From contig NHNW01000054.1 in the NCBI GenBank assembly GCA_002786025.1, positions 62,001 to 126,000 on the forward strand: a DNA stretch of 64,000 nt, given 5' to 3'. Under the pieces are notes generated by a model. The model saw only the letters and a list, made by a program, of their open reading frames with translations, was not told the DNA's origin and did no database searches. The first letter of the stretch is position 1, and every line of letters starts with the position of its first letter. The position numbers were made by a program, and so were the translations under genes. Below are positions 1 through 11,470 of this stretch, piece by piece. This DNA is from Zasmidium citrigriseum. Its lineage: Eukaryota > Ascomycota > Dothideomycetes > Mycosphaerellales > Mycosphaerellaceae.

Positions 1-1
1 T

Positions 2-2158
2 ACGTCCGACCTTCCATACGGAAATGGCAGCGTTACGATTTCCCTTCGGGAGGCCCTGCATGCAGCCCGAGCTGGGTGTCATCTATTCCACTGGATGCTC
101 AGTCTTCTCAAGCGTAAATCGAAGGCTTTGAGAATAGAAGCTTCAATCGCAGAGAGCCACGGACAGATCAAGCTAGTGGTATCCCTAAGAAGCTACTACG
201 CATCAGCGTTGGTACCATCATCATCCTATGGCTCGGGCCCCGAAAGACGTGCTGTACTTGCATGGGAGCGTGCCGAAATACTCCATCGATATCAGCGAGC
301 TCGATCTCCGTTCTGGGGGCATATAGAAGTTCAGCTGTCTGTTGCAAATCTAGTGACACTGAGCGCTGGTGAGGACTTTTGCCTGCTGGAATACTGTACT
401 GGATCTTGGTGCAAGTCGTGACCCTTTCCCCTTCAATCTAAAATGTACTGTACATCTGACTGATTGCGTCCAGCTGGAGGGCGTTCCTTCCCTGCTTATG
501 CTGACTTGCGGATGCCACAATGGAATAAAGAATCGACGGAATCGTTCGCATTTGCGAGACAACAACTGCACGTGTGCCGAACTACGCACAAGCACTGCCA
601 TACATCATCCCAAGACTCGGCCACAGGTGTCAAAGACGTCCCCTCACGCCTTCTTTACTTCAAAGACGCCATGTCTCCGATGGTGCGGCTCGTGGAGACT
701 TCCCTTCGCGACGAGACAACTGCTTATGCAGCTCTTTCCTACTGTTGGGGCGGACTGGATCAAATGTGTCTACGTACATCTTCCCATTTCGCTCTCCGCG
801 AAGGCGTCCGGCTCGATGTATTGGCTAAGACGACCCAAGATGCGATCAGAGTCTGCAGGGCTCTTGGCATTTTCTATCTCTGGGTTGATGCTCTTTGTAT
901 CATCCAAGACGATGACACTGACAAGCAGTCAGAACTCTCTCAAATGGCAACGTATTACAGTAACAGCCTCGTCACTCTTTGCGCTGCATCTGCGCTCGGT
1001 GCTACACAAGGCTTCATCACCTGCCATCCCGGCTCTGCGAACGATGTCAGTTCAATGATTCTCTCGTGTGAGGAGATATACACAAGCGACACGAGAAATA
1101 GCAAAAAGACGGTGGATACGCGTAAAATTCAATATCAAATGTACCGTTCCGCCGACGCCCTAGGCCCAAAGGAACCCTTGGCTGAACGTGCATGGTCCTT
1201 CCAGGAGGCTCTTCTATCCAGACGCATGCTCATTTACGCATCAGACCAGCTCTACTGGTGTTGCAGAGAAACATACACTGGATGCGGCGGACCTAGCAGC
1301 TTGGAAAGAAAAGTCAAAGTCCGCCAGAAATGCGAAGTGACTCGCCACTACCCATGCAGATGCAACACTTCACTGGTCCGAGAAATCCATGATCTCCCTC
1401 GGGGCATTTTTAATCTGGCCCAGCGAAGCAGCATGTCCACGTCCGCACAATGGGATATGATCGTGGAGGACTTCTCGACCAGGTTACTCAGCGTGGAGAG
1501 CGACAAACTTAGAGCCTGTGCAGCGATGAGCTCCCACTTCAACACTATCTTCAAAGCAAGGTGGCCTGACGTGGTGTATGCAGCTGGTATCTGGTTCAGC
1601 GCAGCGCATCCCGCCTCGTTCTTTCGACAACTATTATGGAGATCTACCGATCGCGACTCTGCTCGCCGACCAAAGCAGTATCGAGCACCAAGCTGGTCAT
1701 GGGCTAGCATTGACGGCAAAGTTTCCAACTTCGATCGCAAAGACTTTCTTCTTCAAAGAACGGCAACCTTGACGATCAGATCGTTGAAGATCAAGCCTTC
1801 CAGCGAATTAGCGCCATTCGCAGAGATCAAGGATGCAGTGCTTACTGTTCATGGACGACTGTTGAATGTCAATGTTGCCAATAGCGAGCTCACACTGACG
1901 GACTTGAAGATGTTCTTCGATACGAACGACGATCGCACGTTGTACAAGACATCCGAGGCTCTGTACATGCTTGAGATCGTGCCTTTCTGCACGACCGGAG
2001 ACTCACCTGCTGGCCTTCTACTTACCCAAATCGGAACTAGGGGCGACCATTTGCCTTCTCAATACAAGAGGGTTGGATCGTTTGCATGCTCGAAGAAGTC
2101 GGACTTTGCACGAGAATGCTTCGAAAAAGCCAAACCAGGAATCTATGAGATACTGTAG
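2..2158 (+). CDS. HET-domain protein, 5' end cut by the window edge
   Basis: This is a heterokaryon-incompatibility (HET) domain protein of the kind linked to allorecognition and programmed cell death in filamentous fungi. The reading frame is open from base 2. An N-terminal stretch with the pattern AARAGCHLFHWML resembles the usual start of these proteins. I place one intron at 369-473 (gtgagg donor, CTGAC branch, cag acceptor), which keeps the frame and removes a TGA at 419. The conserved blocks are YAALSYCWGG, then YLWVDALCIIQDD, then AWSFQEALLSRRML followed by a Cys pair. The stop is at 2156-2158. The true start lies left of the window and more introns there are possible. The family call is firm; the first exon is less so. 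Confidence 0.85.
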
Positions 2159-2408
2159 TACTTCGAATCAGTACGGACGCTCGATACAGTCCTTCAAAAG
2201 TCTAGAGTACAGGGCTTTTAGTCAGCAAAGACTTTCGAGGTTGACTTCTCATGAAGATGTCCGACGCATCATTCACTTGACAACCGAGCTTTTCCCGTCT
2301 AGCGCAAAGCTTATCGCTGTCAGAGCACTTTCCATCGCACGCACATTCTCGCGCCAACTTTCCGACATAGTCAATCGCACACTCGCTCCATCACCCGACC
2401 TCATCGCT

Positions 2409-3494
2409 ATGGTGGGCTCACCGATCGACCTGCCTGCCGAGTTGCAGGTCGAGATTGCCAAATCCGCCGACAATGACTCACTGCTTGCACTCCGACAAGT
2501 CAACCGCGAGGTACGCACAGCGCTTCAGTCCCAAGCTTGATATCTCGAGTCGGCTAACATGAACTTTTAGCTTGCCGCCAACTGCCTCGAGGAGTTCGGC
2601 CAACGCTTCTTCGCCTGCCGACGCCATGTCCTCACTGGCCACTCGCTGGAAGTCCTCCGTAGCATAACTGCGACCCCGGCAATTGTGCGCCATATGCGAG
2701 TTCTGGACCTCTCCCCAATTGGCCTCGATCTCGAATATGACAAGTACGCCGACATCCCTGGAGCATTCCCGATCCAAGATGAGCTACGCCCCTGGCATCG
2801 AGACTTCGACGATGCGGTCGGATGGGAGGCATCTGGTGTGCTCGACGACATCTTTCAAAACGTCACTGGTACCAGATTGAAGAGTCTGTCCCTGTTCGGC
2901 AGTACGCTCTGGATTGGCAACACCAAGGAGACCCGGCGATTGGACGATGCTACTGCCAAAGCACTTTCTGCTGGATATTGGAACACTTCTGGCGTGACAA
3001 AGTACTGGCGCAGTGTAGAGCCATGGATTCAAGGCCTACATGTGCCCACGATGCACGGCCCGGTACCAACTGCTGAAGCTGTCTGTCGGGCCCTCTTCCG
3101 TTCGGAATTTCGACCCAGCCATCTTGGTCTCTTCAATGACCTCGACGGTGACGGATTGATCAGCGACTTGGCAACAGCAGATTTGGACGGTCTGGAGGAC
3201 TTCTGCGCACAAGTCAGACAACTTGATTTCGACGTTCGTGAGCAATATCCGCTCGGCCCCTTCTCTCAGAGAATGCTCGCCGCCATGAGCAATCTGACCG
3301 ACATCAAGATCTGCGATGGGAACTCAAGTATACTGGCATTGGTGAACGAGATACTACCATCCGACACACTCGAGACGATTTCAATCGATCAATGCGCCGG
3401 GCCGCATGACACTTTGGTGTCTGCTCTGAGTTTCCACAAGGAGACCCTCAAGAATCTATGGCTGAGTGACTTGGAGATACTCGACGGATCGTAG
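2409..3494 (+). CDS. F-box-like protein, prematurely stopped by an in-frame TAG
   Basis: The start at 2409 opens with an F-box-like segment (LPAELQVEIAKSADNDSLLA). An intron at 2511-2570 (gtacgc donor, tttag acceptor) joins to an exon from 2571. The product matches the intact protein at 12671-13903 along its length, for example HSLEVLRSITATP against HSLDVLRHITASP, and SGVLDDIF in both. The frame ends at TAG (3492-3494), but the same frame stays open for about 90 more codons to 3764, and those codons still align with the paralogue. The gene is therefore either a recent nonsense pseudogene, a short functional form, or affected by a sequence error. The role of such proteins is usually assumed to be substrate choice for SCF ubiquitin ligases; no substrate can be named. 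Confidence 0.7.
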
Positions 3495-3764
3495 TCGGAG
3501 CTCCTGAGGGCTCTATGCAAGGACTTCAGCCTGAACACCTTGTGGCTCAATAGAATGAGACACGGGCCCAACGTCTTTCAAGGGATAGCAAAGATGCCCT
3601 TGATTGGCCCATGGTACATGCAGGGCAAGGAAATCAGAAGCTCGTTGCCCGTCTACATCAAGTGGGCACAGCTGTGGAGAGAGGAGTACAAAGTCGAGAT
3701 CATCGGTGGACCAGGTAGACTGTTTGGGGCAGTGAAGCATGTTCAGGTCTTGACTGAGGCTTGA
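3495..3764 (+). pseudogene. Severed C-terminal tail of the F-box-like gene
   Basis: Directly after the TAG the same frame reads on without interruption to a stop at 3762-3764. The tail begins SELLRALCKDFSLNTL and aligns by position with the C-terminal part of the paralogue (EFFEMLLHETELEELKLL). It has no start codon or splice signal of its own that would make it a separate gene. An intron removing the TAG looks unlikely, because the nearest GT and AG leave only about 30 bases. Confidence 0.6.
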
Positions 3765-4152
3765 ATAGAAGCCTCGGCCGCGACTGCCATGTGCTTTCCA
3801 CAATCTCGGTATGCTACGATACCGAAATGATTTTTGTAGAACGTACGAATGACAGAACACTTGCGACGCAGGGAATTAAGGGTCGAAACATAGACCAACG
3901 AGACACACTCTGTGAGGATTTGACAGGACATGGAGCATAGAAGTTCCGTTTTCGTTGACTCTCTCGTTCGCAAAAGACGGCTATGGTATCGCGAGGAGGA
4001 TCAAAATTGGTTCGTAGAACACAAACTATTGATTATGAAGGTATAATATTCTCGCAGCTCCTCAAAGACTGCCGATCCCATATCTTGTCCCTTTTCAGAT
4101 TCTAACGGCAGTGTCATGAGTCTTCCAAGTCCTTTAATGTCATCATACAGAG
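3765..4152. other. Intergenic, convergent 3' flanks
   Basis: This lies between the F-box-like tail and the stop of the minus-strand thioesterase gene. I see no coding frame, repeat or RNA gene in it. Confidence 0.5.
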
Positions 4153-4820
4153 TTACTTGATTTTCGGCGTCTTCGGCTCAATAAAGACACTTTCTGCTTC
4201 CGCACACAAGGTGTCACCATTCCCGCCTGTATTCTCCCCTGTACTGAACATCTTCGCCGCGACTACTGCCTTCCTGTTCGACGAGCTCTGCTCTTGAACC
4301 GTCGCTTTGATGATGATGTACGAGTCGGTTCGTACAGGCGCGAGGAAATTGACGGCTAGACGTGCTGTTACGGCACGACTGAGCGCGAGGTCGGACTGGT
4401 TATCTGCAAATCTTCAGTGTCTCACTCCAACCTTTCTCAGGACTTTAACGTACCTTTCAACTTCAAGCCTTCGAAGTAGCTCACTGCGGCTCGTCCACAG
4501 CACTCATCCAAGATGGTCGCGATGACGCCGCCGTGGACAAACCCCCTATGCCCTGTGAGTCCAACTCCCAGGTGGTAGACCGCAAGCACTGATTGCTGGG
4601 AGCGAGAGACACCGACAGCGGGACTTGATGCGAAGCATCTTGCAGTCGCCAGCGTTCCTGTCGTAAAGTTGTCTGCTCGATCCTCGTTGGGTATGTCTAA
4701 CACATCTCGAGAGAACATCACATCGGCCGGGTTCCACATCACATCGGCCGGGTTCGCTTCTTGCAGTTCTTTGGTGAGGCGGTGAGCTCGGAGGATTGAT
4801 TCTAGATTCGCCATTGTCAT
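4153..4820 (-). CDS. HotDog-fold thioesterase (PaaI/THEM4-like)
   Basis: A two-exon gene: exon 1 runs 4820 down to 4454, the intron is 4404-4453 (gtacgt donor), and exon 2 runs 4403 down to 4153; the product is 205 aa. The HotDog signature is GHRGFVHGGVIATILDE, with the VHGG turn and the following Asp typical of acyl-CoA thioesterases of the PaaI/THEM4 group. It is followed by the strand pattern TARLAVNFLAPVRTDSYIII. The likely reaction is hydrolysis of an acyl-CoA or a similar thioester; the substrate cannot be told. I chose the ATG at 4820, and one at 4814 is equally possible. The N-terminal half carries a 21-bp in-frame tandem duplication (repeat NPADVMW/NPADVMF). Confidence 0.82.
4715..4756. 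repeat. 21-bp tandem duplication inside the thioesterase gene
   Basis: Two copies of a 21-base unit, 4715-4735 and 4736-4756, are identical except for the last base. The length is a multiple of three, so the protein gains seven residues without a frame change. Confidence 0.9.
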
Positions 4821-5524
4821 TGTTGCTTGGATACATATACCTGTGTCAATCCAGACGATTCTGACAAAACAAAACACAATCTCTTCTCACTTCACGAATG
4901 GCGAGATGACGAAGACGCAGAATATTTCCGCTGCTGAACGCATTCACTTGAAACGGAAAGTGTGAGCCTGATCTCGTTGACATTTTTGAGAAGGAAAGAT
5001 GTGCATTGTCCCTACATGTACGGTGCAGAAGTTTGACGCATAGCCTTGCTGGAGCTCAACATGGACAAGCTTGCAATGGCCACAAATCATGTCAGCGTAC
5101 GACTATCCTCGAGATTGCAGGTGATCCCTAGCAATATCTGTTTGAACGTAGTTATCTCACCGAGGGATCCCTAACAGCGATACGAACAAGCGAGATGTGA
5201 CGTTGCTTGGGAAGGTTGGCAGAAGCTTGTTCATGAATCAGGCTTCGGGACGACTGTTAAGAATAGGAGTGCCTTGCAGAGATAACGCAAGACATCAAAA
5301 TTAAGGTTGTTTCGCCATCGATGCTTACCGTCGATTAGCGCACTGTATTCCGGATTCGCAACGGAGCTTCATTTCAACCCGTGCGAAGAGTGCGATCGAT
5401 GCATGGAATGACGCAGTTACACATGGCCCCGGTAGGCACATGCTTATGTCTTCGCATACTCGTCTCATCATTCTCGATTGATCTTTGTTACCTTTATGCC
5501 ATCGAACAACAAGTCGCTCGCAGA
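4821..5524. promoter_or_regulatory. Divergent promoter region, thioesterase / MFS transporter
   Basis: About 700 bases separate the two divergent starts. No gene or clear repeat is visible. By position it must hold both promoters; I cannot assign specific sites. Confidence 0.4.
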
Positions 5525-6930
5525 ATGGCTCAGTCACCCAACTCCCCGAAAGGCCTAGACGACGGCCCAATCAAGGAGATCGGCAACAAAGCATCAAACG
5601 ACAGTCTCCAATTCCTCGTTGAGTCGCCTCCGCCAGCTACCAGACTTGCGCCTCCTATCCCTAATGGCGGCTTCACAGCTTGGTACCAAGTGTTTGGCTC
5701 ATTCGTCCTCTTCATGAATTCTTGGGGCATCATCAACTCATTTGGCGTCTATCAGACATTCTACGCCGCGGACCTATTTGCCGACCAACTGTCTATCTCG
5801 GCATCGAGGATCTCATGGATCGGCTCGTTACAAGCCTTTCTCTTGGTGTTTGTCGGCGTGTTCACCAGCCCGCTCTTCGACAGAGGATTCTTTCGTGCGC
5901 TAGTGTATTGCGGCTCATTCCTCGTCGTCTTCGGAATGATGATGACTAGTCTCTGCACGCAATATTGGCAGCTCATGCTGGCACAGGGTGTGGTGGTCGG
6001 GATTGGAAGTGGCTGTTTGTTTGTGCCCAGCGTTGCTATCCTCCCCCAATACTTCACCACCAAGAAGTCAATTGCCCAAGGCATTGCTGCCAGTGGATCT
6101 AGTCTCGGTGAGTATCCGTAGCTCCAGGGTCCCGACAATTCGATCAATACTTGCTGACAGGCTTGCTTGTAGGAGGAATCATCTACCCTATCATCTTTCG
6201 CGAGCTCCAACACCACGTCAGCGCGGCCTGGGCTACTCGCGTGATTGCTTTCATCGCATTTGCAACTCTCTCGCTGGCAGTACCTGGTATGAAGCCGCGC
6301 ATGCCACCGACAAAGCCTCGCCGCCTAGCAGATTGGCCCGCATGGAAAGAACCTCCTTTCGTGCTCTTCACTCTCGCGAATGCCCTGGGCTTCATGGGCG
6401 TCTACATCCCATTCTACTACATCGGGCCGTACAGCCTGTCGAGAACCGGAGCCTCGGACGCTTTCGCCTTCTACATACTGGCCATCTTGAACGCTGGATC
6501 AGCATTTGGTCGAATTGCGCCAAGTGTCATCGCGGACAAATTGGGACCTTTGAACACCATGTTGCCGTGCATGTTCATTACGTGCATCCTGGCGTTCACA
6601 TGGATGGCCATTACCAACACTACAGGCCTGATTGCATTCGCCGTTTTGTATGGAATCTTTTCTGGATGTTTCGTAGCTTTGCCGCCTGTCATTATTGTTA
6701 CACTGAGTCCTTCGCTGAGTGTTGTTGGAGGGAGGATGGGGATGAGCTTTTCGTTGGCAGCTATGGGCTTGTTGATTGGGAATCCTATCGCTGGAGCCAT
6801 CCTGGGAAAAGGAGATCGTGTGTCAAATTGGGTCAACACTATTGCATGGTGCGGTAGTTGCGCCACTGGCTGTCTTGTGCTCTTGCTTGCTTGCTGGATC
6901 AGCATCCGCGAGCGGATGACGAAGAGTTGA
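5525..6930 (+). CDS. MFS transporter, monocarboxylate (MCT) type
   Basis: Two exons, 5525-6107 and 6173-6930, are joined over an intron with a gtgagt donor and tag acceptor; the product is 446 aa. The N-terminus is a hydrophilic tail followed by the fungal MCT start pattern PNGGFTAWYQVFGSF. About twelve hydrophobic segments follow. The junction reads SGSSLGGGIIYPI, a conserved piece of TM5 in this family, which supports the splice. It is expected to be a plasma-membrane proton-linked carrier of monocarboxylates or related small organic acids. Many family members transport other metabolites or have no known substrate. The ATG at 5525 was preferred over upstream non-ATG extensions because the family's cytoplasmic tail begins there. 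Confidence 0.87.
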
Positions 6931-7263
6931 AAATGAGATAGTCGTGTTACTTTAATGCTTTGAGATCTACCTTGACTTACACACTTCGCAATCAACATTT
7001 GGGTACAGTATTTGACAATCGACGATAGAATACTCTACCTCTAATTGCGACTGATGATCGTTCGTTACCCGGTATCCCAGTGCTGCAAACTCCCATCATG
7101 TCTTGCTACAACTCCTTGAAGTGTTGCAAATACATTGAGACCATCTATTACAACGCCAGTCTATCTACTCATACCGCCGCTTCGAATTTGCGAACCCGCT
7201 TTCACTAAGCATACTTCCGTTCATACAATATTTCCATTCTTGATTGGTCTTCTCCCCAAACAT
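6931..7263. other. Intergenic, convergent
   Basis: This lies between the stops of the MFS gene and the minus-strand P450 gene. I see nothing beyond AT-richer 3' flanks. Confidence 0.5.
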
Positions 7264-9397
7264 TCAGCAACCCTCATTCAACCATCTTGGGGTCAGCTCA
7301 ACATTCCACGATCCATCGTGAAACTGCATGGTGATGAACTGCCGGAAGTCAATCTTGGCCTTCGTGCGTTCCACAACGTCAAATCTGGACAGAATGTTGG
7401 CTGATACGGTTCGAATCTCGGCGTATGCGAAACTAATGGGCAAGTAATCAGCTACGCCAGAAAACTTCCAATTCGACACTAGAACTTACTTCTTTCCAAT
7501 GCACGAGTGCTTCCCATTGGAGAATGGATAGTATGCGTCGTAGCTATACGAGGGAAAGACATCAGCCTTCGATGCTTTTGAGACATAGAGCTCCGACTTA
7601 CTCTGGAAGGGGAGCTCCTTGCCGTTGATGCTCATCTTGCAACCATCTTTCGGGCCAGAACGTGTCAGGCTCAGGCCAGTACTTCTCATCGAGATGCAGC
7701 CTTCTATACGATGCTGATACGACCGTGTATCTCGGAACTTGGACTTCGCCGCTTGGGCTCTCGAATGGAGTCTCCAGAGTCCGTCGTCCCATCTCAGATG
7801 CAATGGGATGCATCCTTAAATTTTCCTTGATACAGGCCTCCAGATATTCAAAAGTAGGCTCTTCTCGAACCCTCTTGCTATCTATGATAGGATCTTCGGG
7901 GCGGAGTACCGGCAATGTCGAGAGCAGCTTGGCTCGCACACTTGGGTTCCGGGCGAGCTCGAGAAAGAGGCAGGCCACTGTTCCTGAAGTTGTCTCTGAG
8001 CCGGCCTGGAAACATGTCAGCTTTGTTCTGTGAGAAGATACCTGGATGGCTTACCAAAAGCAACTCAGACATTTGGTCAATGATATCTTGATTCGACATT
8101 CGCTCGCCAGTATCAGGGCGGTTGCCTTCGTTCAGCATGTGTTGAAGAACGTCGATGCGCTTGCTCTCGTCCTTTTCCGTGCCGCTTGAGTCAACTCGGG
8201 CGTCGATCAGCTGGGATATGGCCTATGTGTTGCTGTCAGTAGAGCACATCGTGGCAGCAGTAGTAGCTCTATCAGACCCTAGTCATGTGCTTGGGCCAAT
8301 CGAACTCGACATTGATCCCCATCTTCCTTAAAGCTCGTTTGATGAACACGAACTGCAAAGCCCGTTAGTAAGATATCTCCGGAGATCGTAATGCATGACT
8401 TACTCTGTAGCGATTCGCAAGACCGTCGAATATGGCGTTCGGGATCTTGGCCCACGCACGATCTTGAGCGGATTGGATTCTCGTTGGATCAAAGACGTTC
8501 TCGATCTGACCGAAGCCTTTGCCGAAGGCACTATGACCCATGCTGTGAGCTTCGTTAGCGAGATCAATGTCTGAAAAAATGACGACTTCTACTTACATGT
8601 CAAGGGCAAGGCAATGCAGGTCCCGCATCAGATCGGTCTTGACTATCAGCTTCTTCGGGGTGTTTGATGTTGGCTGCTGCTTCTCCAGCACACCGTAGTA
8701 GCTATTGAGCAACGTTGATGTCGAGGCCATGAAGAATGTATCAAGCTTGTCCACGGATGTGACTGTAAATGCCGGGCTTAGGAACTTCTTCAAAGTCTTG
8801 TGTGGATCCCGTCGGCTGCGATGGTTTACAATTAGTCGACGAGATTATAGCAGCGTCTGTAGACCGAATACCTACATCTCTCCGAACAAGCCAGGCGAGT
8901 TTCGATCTCTCGATATCTCCGCATACATGGTGACTTTGGGCAAATCCGTCGTCAAAAGAATGCCTTTGAGTGCATCCTTGTCGGCAACCCAAACTTGTCT
9001 TGGGCCAAGACGGATGGTGTCTCCATATTGTTCGTGCATCTTCTCGACGTACTTCCAGATCGTGCCACGAGCAAAGCCATATCTCAGATGGAGGGCTGTA
9101 TAAGGAGCGTACCTTTGGCAGCTACGTCAGTAATGTTCTGGTGTCGCTCTGCTGAGGATGGTCTGCTCACCAAGGCCCGGGCAGATCGTCTAGAGCGGTC
9201 CTTCGCCGGAATATAATAGAGAAGATGTGGTAAGCGAGATACGCCAATGCGCACATCGCAAAGACAGTGGCCGGATGAGCTGCTGCCACCGCGCTTGCTG
9301 TGGTGACCCATCCGGCATGTTCAGCGGCGTGCTTGAACTGATTGCTGACGTTGGCCGCGGGCATCCGCATAGGACCCGTATTCAACGTAGAGTCCAT
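7264..9397 (-). CDS. Cytochrome P450 monooxygenase
   Basis: A nine-exon gene of 563 aa. Exons, in plus coordinates, are 9171-9397, 8876-9112, 8597-8815, 8404-8542, 8278-8352, 8055-8222, 7602-8005, 7490-7543 and 7264-7432, and all phases agree. An N-terminal membrane anchor (about residues 43-62) precedes the hinge DDLPGPW. The I-helix reads AGSETTSGT and spans a splice site, the ExxR motif is ENLR, the PERF-like motif is PERW, and the heme loop is FSNGKHSCIGK with the Cys ligand. These are all the diagnostic P450 elements, so an active ER-bound monooxygenase is likely. The CYP family and substrate cannot be set from motifs. One donor (gtctga at 8277) is weak. The next gene on the same strand is a fatty acid desaturase. 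Confidence 0.88.
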
Positions 9398-10219
9398 TCT
9401 GACAGTCAGTTCGGACAGTATTATAAGAAATATCGAAAGAGAAAGAGTTCAGCTGCGAGGGAAGCAGGGTGCTTTGGTGGAGAGGCTGCAGCCTCATGAT
9501 CAGAGAAGGCTCACCAACGGTTTATTCCCTCCGCGTTACGTACTTGTCAGGCATTGTCCATTTTCAGAGCACACCGCCTGAGCGATTAGCTTCATGAGAC
9601 GGTAATCGTCGGGTATGGAGCAGTGGCTGTGATTAGGTTGCACAGACCTGCCATCGTTTCATCCAGAACAATCACTGGATCGAAGATGTATCCGTAGGCA
9701 ACGCTAATCTTAGCACCGTGATCTGAATCTTCCCGGAGAGGGCAAAAGTCGTCGTACACATGCTTTGCCATCGAGATGTAGCATCAACGCTCTCCCGTCC
9801 TGCTTAAGACAAGGACCGAACGTACGTAAATGCTATCCCTTGCCCATTAAACGTTGCCTCGTTACAAGTACGAATCATAGGATGTCTGACTGTGATGCGG
9901 ATGCCGCGGACCCCTAAATCGCGATCTTCGATCGTATCTGTGCTCAACCTGCAATCTGGCAGTGTCGTGCAAGAGTGGTCGGAAAGGTGGTTGAGGATCT
10001 CTCCAGTCCCAGGTGCGTACGATATCTGCTAGATGCAAATTTCGACCGCTTCATCACTTTCCTCCAGTGCCCATCAGGCTTCAGAAGTTCGAATTCAACA
10101 GACATGAGATTCGTAGCTGAATGCATTTCTATCACGTAATCTACCCGCATATGATAACTCGTTGTCCACATCGAATCTTTCGTGAGGATTAATTGGAAGT
10201 GTCTACCCCTTCATGAATT
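9398..10219. other. Intergenic between P450 and desaturase
   Basis: About 820 bases hold the P450 promoter and the 3' flank of the desaturase. I see no convincing coding frame or repeat. Confidence 0.45.
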
Positions 10220-11470
10220 TTATGCCCAAATGAAGACCTGTGACTTGGGTGTCAAAGGCTCTACATATTTCAAGTTGCAGAACGTCCTCCACAAAGCTTG
10301 GAAGAAAGGTGTATCATCTCTAATATAGCGTTGACCCAAAACTGGCTGAATGGCCCTTGTTGCTTCCTCGGCGTGGTAGAACGGGATCTTTCTGTGCACT
10401 TGTTAGCATGGAAACGTGACATTAATGGCCCACGAGAAGGCTTACGTGAACAGATGATGGATCACATGGAATTCGATGATGCCATGAAAGAGATTCTTCC
10501 CAATGAAGCCAAGGTCCCTGTCGACAGCAGCCAAGGCTCCCTTCTCGAAGGTCCACGAATCGCCACCGTAATGGTTCGCAGATGGGTGAGTGTGATGCAG
10601 GTAGGTGATCGCGACTGCAAAACTGCCACGTTAGCGGACTTTATCTAGCCGGACAGTCAGCCAGAAAGGCTTACCGATCCAATGATTCACCCACAGATAG
10701 GGTACGCCGTACAAAAAAAGCATCTGTGTGGCTCCCAAATATTGAACGGCTTTCGCGAGAATCGCAGCCATAAACAAGAGGCCAAGGTCCGACACCAAAA
10801 TCTGCCATTTCTGCGACGATGAAAACATTCCAGACCAAGGATTGAAATGATTGTTCGAGAGTATGCCCTTCCGGTTCTGATCGTACCCGCTTCTCGACCC
10901 CGAAGTGATGTGGGTAAAGAGATACATGGGCCAGCCAACAAGTTGATGCCCGATGAGAACCATTAGATTGAGGAAAGGAGCATCTTCCGCCGTCTCGTAC
11001 ACGACGTTGAATCTCGCAGAAAGCCCAGACTCGCGTGTTCTTGCGGGGACAAATGCCGTGTCTTTCTCCAAATGATTGGTGTAGCGGTGATGCTGAGCAT
11101 GGCTGAATTTCCAGGAGAAGTATGGCACAAGGAGCATGGAATGGAGAGTCCAACCAATGCCATCGTTAGCCAGTCGACTCTTGAATAGTGCTTGGTGTCC
11201 GCATTCATGTGCGAAGATCCAGAGTCCCGTGAAGACAAGTCCTTGACAGGATCCGTACAGTGCCCACGCAAACACTCGTACGATCAGGAAAGGTATCAAC
11301 GGTATCCGTAATGCGAGTATGACCAGAAAAGAGCACAATGCAACATCTCTCACGAGATAGTAGATTGACGTTGGTACGCATGGCTTCAGGCAGTGCGGCG
11401 GTATCGCATCTCGCAGTTTCTTGATTCCGATGGGATTGGTGGAATTGGTGAGCTCTTGAGAAGGTTCCAT
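10220..11470 (-). CDS. Delta-12-type (FAD2-like) fatty acid desaturase
   Basis: Three exons (10675-11470, 10446-10614, 10220-10391) give 378 aa. The three histidine boxes of membrane desaturases are present: HECGH (about 88-92), HAQHH (124-128) and HVIHH (315-319). The last box is in the context FHGIIEFHVIHHLF, close to oleate delta-12 desaturases. Several hydrophobic helices lie between the boxes. The enzyme should act in the ER on lipid-bound or CoA-bound acyl chains with cytochrome b5 as electron donor. It is shorter at the N-terminus than typical fungal oleate desaturases, so a special role (a variant desaturase, hydroxylase or acetylenase) cannot be excluded. The first ATG in frame is 11470; upstream codons are not ATG. 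Confidence 0.85.
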
